A DNA stretch of 64,000 nucleotides. It comes from Aporrectodea caliginosa (Eukaryota > Annelida > Clitellata > Crassiclitellata > Lumbricidae). The stretch spans positions 179,001-243,000 of the forward strand of contig JACEVL010000771.1 of NCBI GenBank assembly GCA_020284085.1, in the 5' to 3' direction. A program made the position numbers and the translations under genes. The notes below the pieces were generated by a model, which was not told where the DNA came from, made no database searches, and saw only the letters and a program-made list of their open reading frames with translations. Shown in pieces: positions 25,346-37,500 of the stretch. Every line of letters starts with the position of its first letter. The stretch's first letter is position 1.

Positions 25346-25944
25346 TGTCGAGAACAGACAAGTCAGAGGAACCAGAATTCAGGCTACGGAGGGTAAGCAA
25401 TCAGAAAGCTACCGGGAATAGATCGGATCGCTGTGGTGTAGCAACACGCTCTCTGGTTGGAGGCAGGAATAGGTTGGGACCGGAACGACCCGGAACGGCG
25501 TGACGGTTCTTGTTTTGGCAGGCACATTTCGCAGCATTATTTTCTTCTAATATTTAAATATAAGCTTACATGTACATTAACATGTAGCCTGAAGCTGGCG
25601 TTATGGTCCTTTTTTGTTAAGGACGGGATCACTGGTTGGGGCAATCTTAGTGAAAAAACTAAATGAGCTTAGTAGGAACGGATTCACTTCTGTGGAGTCT
25701 CTCTATCGTTGTGATGGATATTTTAAAATGAGATGTCTCCATCAAGCAGTCTGCTTCTCCGTCGTACAATTTCAGATAGACGTACACGAACAGCAAACAC
25801 ACAGAAGACGACAGATAGACAGACACGTCGATATCTGCATGCGCCTGACTGATGCGTGCGAAATCATGTCGGGTCAAACCCCCATTTACAATCTACAGGA
25901 GCGGCACAATTGGGTATCGTCCAAATCTTAATATGTTAGACACC

Positions 25945-26112
25945 AGATGTTTCGACCATTTGAAGTCCTTTCCGATTGGTTAAAATCCGTCCACAGGTTT
26001 TGTATTAATTTGGGAGCCCTGCTTGAATCTCTTCTTCTGTTCAACAACTGCTGACTTCATTCGTCATCGCTGAGAGATCGCGTCTGGTTCCTGACAACTT
26101 GACAGCCGAACA
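25945..26112 (+). promoter_or_regulatory. conserved upstream region of vWA gene 2
   Basis: Closely matches 3340-3498, including the inverted CCAAT (CCGATTGG at 25972-25979) and CGCTGAGAGATCGC before the ATG. The role is inferred from conservation. Confidence 0.4.
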
Positions 26113-29100
26113 ATGTCAGCCATTCTCATTCTGATTGCCGCGCTGGCAGTTGTGAATGTCGAAGGGAAAGCACGTATGTATTTGTGATCTTTTGCTGATT
26201 GCCGTATTTGTAGCTGGACACATCGAGACAGGCGAAGGTATGTTTTTGTAATCGTTTCAAAATGATGAAAAAGAAGAAGATGAAAATGTTAAAGAAGAAA
26301 ATAATAGAAAAGATGAAATAAAACGACGAAGTGAGATGAAAATTATTAAGAAAAGCATAAGAGAGAGGAGGTGAAATATGATTGATGCTGTTGTTGTGCT
26401 CTTCTGTCGTTCAAAAAATGATTTGATGACAAGATACGTCTTCCAGTATCTTGATGTCGAGCGGGGCAAATGTCCATCGACTTAACCTGTAGGAGACGAG
26501 GCAAGACTTCGCTAGCGAATGATTGTCGTTATATCGTCCGTTAATATCGAGACGCAATTTTATTGCTTTATATTTTGATGTCATTGTACATTGACGCATT
26601 TATAACGAATTTACGTAAATGTAGGACTCTGTGTTATTATCTTCGGTCATAGATTACGCTGTGCAATTTATGAGATCTGAGTGTATATTAATCTTTGGCT
26701 CTTTGTACGTTACCCACAGGCACGGCAGTTTAACACTAAAGTCTTTCTTTCCTTTCCAACTTCCTTCGTTTTAATCTAATTTTATGCCCAGTTCATATCA
26801 CATCCACGGTCTCTCAGCCATCCACGCACAAACCAGGCTTCAAGTTGTTCACCAAGTATCCATCCTTCACGTCTCCCACTTTAAATCACCTTTCACGAGA
26901 ATATCATAAAATAATGTCCGTACTAAGCATTTTTCTTCTGTCTCATTTTTTGACAGGCATGAGGAAATTCAGCCTTTCGTTTTAATAAATGTAATACTAC
27001 AGCTGATTATAATTGAGCAGTACAACTAATCGCAAACAAATCACAATCTTGGATATTTCGTTTTGTTTTAGATATAACTATTGAGTATTGACTGATAATT
27101 TGAGTTGCTGGATGTGAATGATAATCTACTGAAACCCTATATATGACCTTATATTTGGCAACATTTTGGTAGAGCAACGCTATCTAGAATGCTCAGTGCA
27201 AAGTGTAACTGATATCTTTCACTGATTTCATATGAACAGCTTGTAAACAGAAGATAGATCTTCTTCTCGCCTTCGACGGTTCTTCGACGGTCTGTAATGG
27301 CCCTAATGCATGTCAAAATTGGGAATACAATCTTCAGTTCTTTAAAGACATCGTTGACAGTCTGACAATTGGAACATGCGATTCAAATGTTGCCGCCGTC
27401 ACATTCTCTGATTACGTAATTGCGGAATGGACCTTGAAATCGTAGGTTGAACATAGCAATCGATGTTTTAAGCTCTCACATGGGGCCAAAGAGGAAACTA
27501 CAAAATTTTAGCAGTAGGCTACTATTGCCGAGCTTCAACGTATATCTGTGCATAAATGCAGCATACGCACATATATTTTTATGTAGGTGTTATGTCTGTA
27601 GATTGATGTATCTAGGTAGATATGTTTGAGAATGCTTGTGAAGACCGTATTTCATCGCAAAGCTGGATTTATCCTGAATATCTTTAGACACTCTGCATCC
27701 GTTAATGTCTCATAATTATGATCCAACACCCAAAAAGTGTCATTTCGCCTTAATGCCTCATACATGGTTGTGCCTTCTGCAGATTTACAGATAAGACTAC
27801 ACTGAAGTCAGCCATAGACAATATCAATTTCCCTGGTGGTGAGTTTAGCGATCTTCCTTCCGCAGCCATCATCATCACTTACATATTCAACGCAACGACA
27901 GGGGACAGAATGGATGCCCCTAATATAGCACTATTGGTCACGGATGGTTCTCCTGGTATTCCTCCTGATCAATCAATAAAAGCGTCCATTATGATTCAGG
28001 AAGCTGGAATTAGAGTGTTCGTGGTCTGCATTGCCACAGGCTGCACCGAGAGCTTGGCGAAAGGTATTTCATCGCAACCCATAAAGGTGAGATATGCAAT
28101 GAATATTAACTTACAACTTGTTCTGTAACCGAGAGAGATGCTTACCTTTTCACCTTCACTCCTCAAAGCTTTTCTGGTTATGCATACAGTGCCTTACTGT
28201 GTTGAAAATTAAAAATAATTAAAAAGGAAACGATGAAGCAACAAGATAATCCTGACAAAACCCGTCAGAAATATTGCAATAGGCCTACTTATAACATGTC
28301 CTATTTAAAGGTCTTAATTAGTAAATATGAAACCAACGAATACGCCTAGTTATGACGCAGATCTAAGTTCTGGTGTTGGTTTGCCAAAAGCTCATGTAAC
28401 CACATAGTCAGAGCTTATATTTGCGTTGAAAAGTCCATGCAGTGTCGTTACCCTAATGAGTACTTTTATTACGCCCGAAGGCAGAAACAAATCAGACGTC
28501 ACAACATAGGGCCTACATGCACAAATCTGAAAAAACATAAAGTTAAACGCACAGACTTCGAAAATGTTCGTAAAGGTCATTTATGCAACTAAATTTACCG
28601 TTCAAGATGCCGACGAGATCAGAGTCACAAAGAAAGTGCTCAACAACGTCACACCAAAAAATATCTTGGAAAAAATTAGATGTCGACTGAACTAGTCGCC
28701 TATAGAACATCATGCGACATTTCTTAATAATGTGATGTAAGTCTAGTCTACCAAGGCCACAAATGAAACCGTTAACAGATTCACATTTATTAAATCCAAA
28801 TAACTTTCTATAAACAGAGTTCCAACATGCATTCAGTTCATCTTCCTGTCTCACCGTGTATTTAACTACGGCTGAGGCGTAAGTTAATATTGTCAAGCAG
28901 TAGCTTTCTTGTAAAGATTGATGAACCAACTCATTAAGGTCTTTGGCACGAGCGTAGACACAATTACAGGCAGAGAAGAAAGATCGTCTCACCGATTCCG
29001 TGTTAAAATTAAGCGATTTACCATGATTAATCATCACAACCAAGTATTTAATTGATTGCACCCAAGAAATCGACACATCTCCCAAAGTCATGGAGGTAAT

Positions 29101-32100
29101 TGCGAGTTTAGCATATTTACCTACAGCAATGCAATGAGACTTGGAAGGGTTGAACTGTATGGACAAATCATTAGTAATAGACATACATAGGTCAAGCATA
29201 TTTTGTAGCCCATTAACAGATGGGCATTCATTCATTCATTCAGAGGACTTATATAGCGCCCCTCCAAGATAACCTACTCAGAGGCGCTCCCAGCCCAACT
29301 ACGGCGATAGAGAACAGTTTTCAAATTCTTGTAAAAGGTGTATGCAGAGTCTCCAGCTAGAAGAACACGCAGATCTGAAGGAAGATTATTCCAGATGGTC
29401 GGCCCAACCACTGAGAAGGCACGAAGTTGCATCTTTGAAGTGCGCGCAAAGGGAACAGCAAGTTCGCCACGAGATGCAGAGCGAAGATTTCTGCGGGTAG
29501 CTAAACCTGAGGTAGGGCGACAGAACTCACGCAAGTAGGCTGGGGCGCTCCCTAATTGGCACCGCCAGACCCAGACCGAAATCCTAAATTGAATGCGCTG
29601 AGAAACAGGAAGCCAGTGGAGTACGTCTCGCATATAATGCGAGATATGGTCAAATTTAGAAAAACCACCAACAAGCCTAGCAGCTGCACGAAGCACACGC
29701 TCAACCTGAGCAATGCGCCCCAATGGAAGGCCAGCATAGATGGTACCGCAGTAGTCAATCCTACTACAAACAAAAGCATGAACAACAGTAAGTGCAGCAT
29801 TTGGTGAAAGTGAACTAGAAATTACCAGCAATTGCCGCAACTGAAAAAAGCAAGCACGACATAAAAGATTTAGGTGTTCAGAGAAGGTAAGCTCCTGATC
29901 AAGAACAACCCCCAAATTGCGGACAGACGTCGAGAAGACAAAGTTAGGGAAGTCAGCAGATATGGCCTGAGGATCTATTTTTCTCAGCTGCTGCCCATTG
30001 CCAAGCCAAATAAATTGCGTTTTGGAAGCATTGAGGCGCAGACGATTGGATGACATCCAATTGCCAAGAGCATATTAATAACATGTCGTCCGCATAGAGC
30101 AGACAGCCAATAAATAACGAATTGATGTGACATCCTATACCAAGTTGGCGCAATCGCACAACAAATAAATTAATGAAAATGTTAAACAAGGCGGGCGATA
30201 AAACACTCCTTTGTCTCACACCAGATGTCATTGAGAAGCAGTATTAAAAGCAACTGCCCCAGCGCACCTTAACCAATAATTTACCATACCAATTTTCTAA
30301 GAGAGATACTATGAGGGATGGTATACCCGCTTGTAACAAAGAGTCGAACAGTTTGTTACGTACAACACTGTCAAAAGGTTTTTTAATATCTAAAGAAGCC
30401 ATAAATACAGAACTACCATTATTGGTGAAATGGTCGACGGTTGTCCTTCGAGCAAATATAGCTTCAGTACAACCCATCCCACGTTTAAAACCAAACTGCA
30501 ATTCGTCAGTACTGAAAAACTCATCACAAATTAAAAGAAGCAAATTTTCAAACAATTTAGAAATAACGGGAATAAGGGTGATGGCACGGTAATTGTCTAC
30601 ATCGTTTAAATTCCGAGATTTATCTTTAACTAAGGGAACAATAATACGTGACCAAACGCGGACGGCACATACCGCTGAATAATAAACAGCACAGCTGCAC
30701 AAGAGCAGTTGTCAGACAAGGATGAGCATATAACAAATGTTCAGCACACAACTCATCTGGACCACAGGCTTTGCCTAGGGACAAATTTAGGATTGAGGCA
30801 TGTTTGTTTTTGACAGTCACCTGTTGACAAATGTCATTCACCGATAAATTATTCACCTTCTTAATCCGCCGAGGTAACTTTAAAACCGGACGGGACTTCT
30901 GGACATCTGGACTGCTACTAGTGCTATGGCAGTGATCCGCGAATTTATCAGCAATTTCGACATCACTGAAGCAAATGTTCTGTGATAGATTACGACGAGA
31001 TTTAGAATTCCATGACTTCCAAAATTGTGATGGACATTTGTTTAACAAATGCTCATACAGTTCATCATTATGACGACTTTCAAATTCAAAATACGATTCT
31101 CTAATTGCTAATTGATATTTAAATTTAGTTGAACATTTAATGCGATGCAACTCGCCATTCAGTGGCCGACCAGCTTATGTCCATATATCATACCAAAAAA
31201 TGGAGTTATCCTTAAGACGATCAAGTTCATCATTCCAAAAGGGCTTCAAAGAGCGCGATGGAAGTCTGACAACTGATGATTTAAGGGACGCATTATACAG
31301 TGACGTGACCAACAAAATTATAAATGCTTTCAATATTTTGCAAATGATGCGTATTTTAACAGTTTTCGCGACATGCCTCTGCATTTAAATCAGATACAGC
31401 CGATAACTGAATTCTACTAGTTTCATAATACCCCGGTAAGTAGGTCTTATCCCATCGCCACGAAAATCGTTGAGGAGAGCGCCTTCTACTTGGCTTCCGC
31501 TGATGTGTGGGCGGCAAGTGATTAGAGAAATGGAAAAAGGGCCATGTCAGGTCTGTGATCACTTAGGTTTTCCCCGGAGTCAATAATATTGATTTTGATC
31601 ATGTAAGACCGAATGGAATTGGAAATAAAGTAATGATCAATAAAAGAAGTTGCTTTAAGACTATCATTAACATAAGTAAGTGCGTATGGGTCATGACAAA
31701 GATCATCACAAAGTGCAATCGAAAATCTATCAAAAACGTTCTTGCTCTGCAGAAAACCGACACTGTCAGCTGCACAAGTGAAATTCATATCACCCATAAG
31801 AATAACATTTTCCGAGGGAAGTATTGTGTTTTCAATGTACACCAGACAGTTGCCTAGCTCAACAGTGTAATCAGAATTACTGGACTGACATGGAGAGTAA
31901 ACATTAATTAATTTCAGAGGGGAACGGCTAATTCCATCAAACGAAATGCATAGGCATCTAGCATTATCATCACCATTAATTACATGAATAAACTTCGAAA
32001 AGCATTTACGCCAAAGGAAACCAACACCTCCAAAAGGACGCCCGCTGTTACACAGTAGATGCCAGATTGTAACTTTTTACTAATAGCAGAAATACCAAAA

Positions 32101-33761
32101 CCAGCAAATTCAGGGTGTATCGTATTTAGTAGGTGTAGATTATTGTGTGTCAACCAGTGTTCTTGAACTGCTATGACAGCAATTCCTGGGTCGTTGCATA
32201 GAGTGGAGAGTAGTCCTCGATCAGAGTTCAGTCCGCGTAGATTGTGAGAAACCACCTTGAACTGAGTGGCATCAATATTCAAGTTAGACTGCACCATTTT
32301 TCACATTTGTATAAAACACCCAGTCTCTCAACAATGCACCATCAGGCCAGGTGGATTCGTCGTAGAACAAGGCACGAAACTGTTCCTTGGACGAGACTCG
32401 AAAAGCTGCTGTTTTTAAAACTCTTCCATATTTGGACTCCATTTTTTGGCATATTGCATCTTTGATTCCAACGTCAGCAAGGTAATTCTTGAGTTCAGAT
32501 TCAGTAGTGACTGGATCCAAACGTCCCACAAAGCATGTCAGGGTTCGAGGGACAGCTTTGACAGCCCCATCTGACTTAATAACCGCTTATACACTGTGTC
32601 CACGATAAAGTAGACCCCTAGACTTTGTTAAATATCTTGGTCAATTGTAGCACAATAGGTACTAAATTTGGTGTACCTGAACTTCAGTTTATTCTATCTA
32701 AACCCTGCAAATTTTATTACAATTGATGCAACGGTTACGATGATATACCCTTATGAAATTGGGTGGTTCAGGAACCAAGTTACCAACACGTAAAACGCAT
32801 CGACAGATGCGTGCGCGGCTGATCATCCTGACTCAGCACCAGTTCTCCGACAGCATTGATATTTGTTTGCGTCCATGGTTTTGTTTGCGTCTCGTGGTTT
32901 CCTTGCAACTGATCCGGTTGTGGCAATCTTTTTAACAGCTTGCTGACACCAGCTAGGGACCAATTTTTCATTGGAAATTCTGTAATGAGTCTCCTACGCC
33001 ATACCCCTTCGTCTCTCTCAACTCCTTGATTAAAATCTTGTCCTCTGCACTGAAAACCATTTCTTTACAACCAACTACTGTTACTGTTACTGTTACGTAA
33101 AACAGGTCTCGTAGTCTAATTATTGTTTCCGAAAATGACGCTTATAAACAACAGCCTATCCCTGCGGTAGCCAGGAAAATGACGTAATTCTATGCGTTTT
33201 ACGTGTTGGTAACTTGGTTCCTGAACCACCCAATTTCATAAGGGTATATCATCGTAACCGTTGCATCAATTGTAATAAAATTTGCAGGGTTTAGATAGAA
33301 TAGACTGAAGTTCATGTGCACCAAATTTAGTACCTATGGTAGTACAATTGACCAAGATATTTAACAAAGTCTAGGGGTCTACTTTATCGTGGACACAGTG
33401 TAATTACGTTTAAACGCCTTACTTTGTTATATTACATGTATTGAGATTGAGCCTAATAACAACTCAATTATTGTAGTGTTTTTAATTTTGTATGACGCAT
33501 CCGTGTGTATCCCATCTCGATTGAAATAATTTGTCCTTCTTCTCATAATATTATATGCCAACTTCTCTAAAGAAAAAGTTATAATTGCACTTTCATGCTC
33601 ATAAAATGATGTTTAATTGAAGTAAACAGATAGACTTCGGGAAATGCTTCGGAATTATTTGTTTGTTTTAGCCTGGCCACAAGACATACTTCCTAGTGGA
33701 TAACTACTCCTTGCTCGACAGTGTCAAAGACGAGGTGTTGAAGAATATCTGTGACTTTTAG
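26113..33761 (+). CDS. secreted single vWA-domain protein, copy 2 (4 exons)
   Basis: Exons are 26113-26173, 27240-27441, 27783-28086 and 33672-33761, the same lengths and phases as copy 1 (61, 202, 304 and 90 nt; 218 aa). The signal peptide (MSAILILIAALAVVNVEG) resembles copy 3 more than copy 1. Motifs: DGSST near residue 33, PGGEF where GGxT is expected, VTDG, and a C-terminus ending KNICDF with TAG. All four exons are open and the sites are intact, so the gene looks functional. Intron 3 (5585 bases) swallowed two nested LINEs and a mariner foldback. Intron 1 contains a second, ATG-less copy of an exon 1 3' half (26190-26237). As in copy 1 the stop is the last codon before a GTGAGA donor-like sequence. 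Expression and splicing are unproven. Confidence 0.85.
26190..26237 (+). pseudogene. orphan 3' half of exon 1 inside intron 1 of gene 2
   Basis: CTGATTGCC followed by codons for VFVAGHIETGE and a GTATGT donor matches the 3' half of copy 1's exon 1 and the intron beyond it. It lacks the ATG half. The exon actually joined in copy 2 (26113-26173) has a copy-3-like end (VVNVEG). The two lie 17 bases apart, which suggests recombination or gene conversion between paralogs. Confidence 0.7.
28457..32574 (-). pseudogene. 5'-truncated APE-type LINE, split by another LINE
   Basis: Read on the minus strand. The C-terminal piece of ORF1 (32575-32284; RRM-like, VGRLDPVTTESELKNYLADV and a WPDGALLRDW motif) is followed by ORF2. 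The endonuclease starts at 32297 (VVSHNLRGLN, VQEHWL) and, after a frameshift, reads LMGDMNF and NLSDHRPD. The reverse transcriptase has NYRAITLIPVISKLFENLLL, LQFGFKRGMG, ASLDIKKPFDSV, SVLSPALFNIFIN and YADDMLLI. There the frame is cut by the LINE at 28228+ (29228-30069) and resumes at 29223 with PSVNGLQNMLDLC to a stop at 28543. Several frameshifts make it a pseudogene. It lies in intron 3 of vWA gene 2; unit 1 has the empty site (about 10444). Confidence 0.8.
29228..30069 (-). pseudogene. 5'-truncated L2/CR1-like LINE nested in the RT of another LINE
   Basis: One open minus frame (30056-29274) covers the end of the reverse transcriptase and the C-terminal region: MSSNRLRLNASKTQFIWLG, VRNLGVVLDQELTF, SRIDYCGTIYAGL, RVLRAAARLVGG, LHWLPVSQRIQFRI, ending GSASE. 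The 3' UTR carries a GAGCGCCTCTGAGTAGG hairpin and TATATAAG, then a (GAAT)n tail. The host LINE sequence is continuous across it. GCAT (29224-29227, 30070-30073) is the likely short target duplication. The open frame suggests it is younger than its host. Confidence 0.85.
32592..33400 (-). mobile_element. Tc1/mariner-type foldback with 209-bp inverted repeats
   Basis: Inverted arms of about 209 bp (32592-32800, 33192-33400) begin CACTGTGTCCACGATAAAG. They are flanked by TA on both sides (32590-32591, 33401-33402). Unit 1 has the single TA empty site at about 10454. The 391-bp centre has a minus-strand piece of IS630/mariner transposase helix-turn-helix region: VSKLLKRL, then LVLSQDDQPRTHLSMRF (about 32780-32960), matching the usual GVSKLLKRL...VLSQEDQPGTH pattern. 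It is internally deleted and non-autonomous. Confidence 0.85.
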
Positions 33762-34239
33762 GTGAGACTGAAAAGAACTTTCATGGTAGGCCTATGGTTA
33801 AGCTATTCTCAAGTGAAGCCACTTGTCGCATAGGAATCCCTGTGAGAGTAATTATAATCGTATTGTGATCGCATACTTTTTATAAGTTGATCGGCAATTT
33901 TGTATCCTACACCGTTTTATATTGTAATCAGCAGATTGTTTATCACTGCGTTATATTGTGCGGCATAAATTCTTTGATGGAAACTTTTCACTTTCTTTTC
34001 TACAGTTGCCCTGTGGATATGGTTGATACAGGTGCTGATTTTCAGAAACTTTAGCGCACCACTTTATTAATGTACAAGACATAAGTGGCCTTGACGTATG
34101 ATTCGACAAGAGCTTGGCTGAGGGCCAGTGAAGTGGTACTCTGGCGACTAAGTCGCTGCTTGCGCAATTTTTTTTTTGATTCGGCGAGCGCCAAGTATTT
34201 TCGGGCTTGCCTTTGAACTGTGCTGATTGGCTAAAAATA

Positions 34240-35010
34240 ATGGCAACCTTTTCGCGGACTTTGGCTTGGCTATATAAATAGGCGATTGCACGGCCAAGCA
34301 CAGATGACACTTGAACAGACTCGAGGCAGAACCTGGATTCGAATCGATAGGCAAATTTCGCTAGTTTTGCCGCGAAAATTTCTTAGTTTCGGCGGCGACT
34401 AGTGCCTCTGTTGACAGCCAAGTAAGTAGGTTAAAATAAGTGGTCTAATATAGTTGACAGAGTTGATCATTGACTTAATTGATTCTGTAAATGAAATCAT
34501 CGCCAGTAGAAGGTGTACTGCTAATTGGAATTGTCTGTATTGTTTCATTAAATAAATCTAAAATGAAACGAGATGATTCTTTAGTTCGAGCCGATTTTGA
34601 GGTAATGGAGGTAATTGAAACTTTCGTTCGGTCCAAGGAAGAACTGGCGGCCATTATGGAAATTTTTAGTAAGTAAGTTGTGTAAGAAAAATGCTGTTGA
34701 AGTACGACAAATGACTGCCGCTCGAAAAAAGAACCCGCATGCCCAGATGTGCTTTGGCACAGCCGCAGGAATAGAGCTCGGTCATGCTGCCCTGGGAGGT
34801 CTGGTAGTTGATGTTATGTGCCTATCGGAAAACCGGTTGGCGGTGGCCTTAGGCTTAGTGCTCGATTACGCCAGAAAACCAATGGCGAAATATTCCGACC
34901 AAGGTGAAAGCTTCCCGTCACCGTTAACAACTTACCTTCCCAATCGAATTCCGGTGAGAAGCCCAAGTCCCAGTACGTCATCCCAGCGACAGCGTATATA
35001 TATTATATAA
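34240..35010 (+). CDS. hypothetical protein, 131-aa open frame (unit 2)
   Basis: I do not recognise this. The open frame is 34615-35010. A TATA box (GGCTATATAAATAGG, from about 34267) lies ~350 bases upstream. A second frame (34491-34676) ends ...RSKEELAAIMEIFSK next to a GTAAGT donor-like site, so a spliced gene is possible. The protein has a Gly/Ala/Val-rich hydrophobic stretch (FGTAAGIELGHAALGGLVVD) followed by a Ser/Pro-rich tail. Unit 1 keeps the same region (13370-13780) with the frame broken after CLSEAPVY. It could be a remnant of an inserted element or retrogene older than the duplication. Unit 3 appears to lack it. Confidence 0.3.
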
Positions 35011-35023
35011 GCGTCCGCCGGAG

Positions 35024-35211
35024 CAGTGGCGTAACGAAGGGTTTCAGCGCCCGGTGGCAAGGGTTGATTACTGCGCCCCCTTTTAATCGTTTTGTTGACT
35101 TTTAATCGTTATTTTCATAGTACTGTGTACCACTGAAAGCTAATTTTGCGCCCCTCTGGTGCTGCGCCCGGGGGCGGCTGCCCCCTCTGCTCCCCCATCG
35201 TTACGCCACTG
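35024..35211. mobile_element. hAT-type MITE, 188 bp
   Basis: The ends are CAGTGGCGTAACGAAGGG and its near complement (CCCATCGTTACGCCACTG). They are flanked by the 8-bp duplication CGCCGGAG (35016-35023, 35212-35219). Unit 1 has no insert at the matching site (about 13780). An 8-bp duplication with CAGTGGCGTAAC ends is typical of hAT elements. There is no coding capacity. Confidence 0.9.
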
Positions 35212-36210
35212 CGCCGGAGGCCTTCACGGTCGCGACACTGCCATCCGAAAAAGATGTCCTTAGATTGTTAACTAAACGACATCGACATGGCGTTATATGC
35301 ACGGCCCTGGCAAGCACAACAGTATATACAACTAATGAAACTTATAATTGTGTAATATTTTGATGGCTGGAAGCCAGGTAAGGGGTCCGCTCATCATGAG
35401 ATCACAATGAGAAATATAAATGTATGAAGGGCGGATGTATTCTGTTGTAGAAGGCACTAATCCAACTGTGCTTTCAATTCCAAACGTCATTTGAGCACTG
35501 AAGATGTTCGCAGGATTTTCCATTCTGATCGACACAACTGTAGCCTATTCTTTGTTTAATTGAACGAATATTCTGCGATCTCTAGCTTGGACTTACGTAC
35601 ACTAAATTTCTGCTACGACATCTGCTTGTGCTTTCAAGTTTGAAAACCTTGAGCTATTTGGTAGGCTAATCATCAGAATAAAATTATTATGCAAGCTATT
35701 CTTATGTAGGCCTATTATTGGACAAATCCTAATAGGGAGAAATTGTGCTCTTATAACGTCAGTAATACTCTCCAAAATTGTAATTGTCAATGACTTCTCT
35801 CTTGAAAATTATATTTTATTGAATTCAAGTGTTTTTTAATGTAAATAGCTCATGATTATAAAGTAACCTTGCGCTAGAAAAACATCATATTTAATAAGCC
35901 AAGAAATACGTGGCAGAGAGGGAATCTCTCTCTTCAGTCTCTTGATCCAACGCATATTACGGATATGACAATGGAATAGGCCTGCATAACAGATTGAAGC
36001 CAGTGTTAAATATAGCCTCATCTCACCATAAATAAGCTTTTGTATCTATTGGCTTTTCTCTTTTCTCTTACTCATTTTTATATTATCTGTTGACTTTCAT
36101 AGCGACGTTGCCATAACTTCTCCAAAAGAAGAGTTTATCACATTGTAGATTTCAATAAAAATAGGAAGCATTCATTAAATGCTCTGCTGTCGTTTCCAAT
36201 TTTCGACATT

Positions 36211-36271
36211 CAACCATTCATTCATTCCGGAGATATATATAGCGCCTCTTCAAGAAGCCTACTCAGAGGCG
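36211..36271 (-). mobile_element. 61-bp LINE 3'-tail insertion
   Basis: CATTCATTCATT tail, then ATATATATAGCGCCTC and the GCCTACTCAGAGGCG hairpin. Unit 1 (about 15250) has flanking sequence with no insert. It is the same tail as the LINE at 29228-30069, kept to only its last ~60 bases. Confidence 0.7.
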
Positions 36272-36671
36272 CAGCTCGGTGTTCTCAATTAAACTCATAT
36301 GCTGGCGTTAGGGAGATAATTAAACAATTTTCGATGGGAACATTCTTAAAAATAAAGATTTCAGTTAATTTATTACTTAGGTCATGCAACGTTTGGCAAG
36401 ATAGGGTTTGATTAGTTTACTAGTCAATTAATTTTAGTCGATTAGTCAGGACGGAGTAGATGAAAGATCGACAGAGTTACTAGGAGGGGAGCTGCATAAT
36501 GCATATGCCGAAGCTGGAAAATGTTCTGCCAAGGGAATTCACCCTGAAGCCTTCCTTCCTCAGTTATTCAAAATCTCACCACTTCGTTCAAATAGTTCCT
36601 CTTCCGCTCCAACTCTTCTTTGCCCTTCCAGCGGCTCAGCCAAAGGAATTTGCAATTGGCTCCATATGGCT

Positions 36672-36850
36672 ACAGGCAGACAGAGACAGAGACAGACTGA
36701 TAGAGATAGATACAGAGAGAGACAGAGAGAGGGACAGAGAGACAGAGGCAGACAGAGAGAGACACAAAAGAGACAGAGATATACAGAGAGCGACATAGAA
36801 AGGAGAGACAGAGACAGACATAGAGAGGCAGAAAGAGAGAAAAAGAGGCA
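36672..36850. repeat. GACAGA-type microsatellite (unit 2)
   Basis: Purine-rich degenerate array on the plus strand; longer counterpart of 15645-15712. Confidence 0.85.
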
Positions 36851-37379
36851 GAACGAGAGAAAAAGTAAAGGAGAGAACCCTGAGAACGACTAGATGTTGT
36901 GTTGTTCAGTCAAACGGTTATTCGGTGAGCAGTCAACTTTTAATCCAGTATAACGTAATTATTGTAGTGGGTGAAGTGCATGAAGGAAGCTCGTACGGTC
37001 TACATGACTGTACAATGTGTACACTGTACATGCCGCGTAAGGTATAGTCAGACGCGATTCGTTATTGGCGCTAACAACGACCAAGGCCGTCATGATGATC
37101 GCTCGTGCAGCGGTCATGACGCGGCCACGGGTCAGAGGTCTTCGACGACGCCCAGCAGAGGTTAATGTCGTTTATTGCAGTCATAAAACAGGATAAATAA
37201 ATGGTGAGAACGAACTCTGATCTCTTGTGCTGCTTGTCCGACTCCTGTCTATCAAGATCAGCGACTGAAATAATACAGAAAGAAGTCAGTTACTGGGCTA
37301 GGTTAGCGATCAGTCAACAATGCCAAGTTTGGTAAGGTAATCAGTAATACTGGCGTGAATCGATGTCTTGTTTAGTTTA

Positions 37380-37500
37380 TTCTCTCTCTGTCTCTGTCTC
37401 TCTGTCTTGTGACAGACAGTCTGTCTCTCTCTGTCTCTCTGTCTCTCTCTCTCTTTCTGTCTGTCTGTCTGTCTCTCTGTCTTTCTGCTTCTATCTGCCT
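37380..37500. repeat. TCTG/TCTC microsatellite
   Basis: Pyrimidine-rich array with blocks of TCTCTGTC and TCTG. The unit 1 counterpart (16808-16850) is much shorter. Confidence 0.85.

Noticed and set aside
28392..30702. A single chimeric reverse transcriptase gene
   Set aside because: The host LINE frame continues on both sides of 29228-30069, so these are two nested elements.
34318..34350. tRNA-like T-arm (GGATTCGAATC)
   Set aside because: No acceptor, D or anticodon arm could be placed around it; chance or promoter-like sequence.
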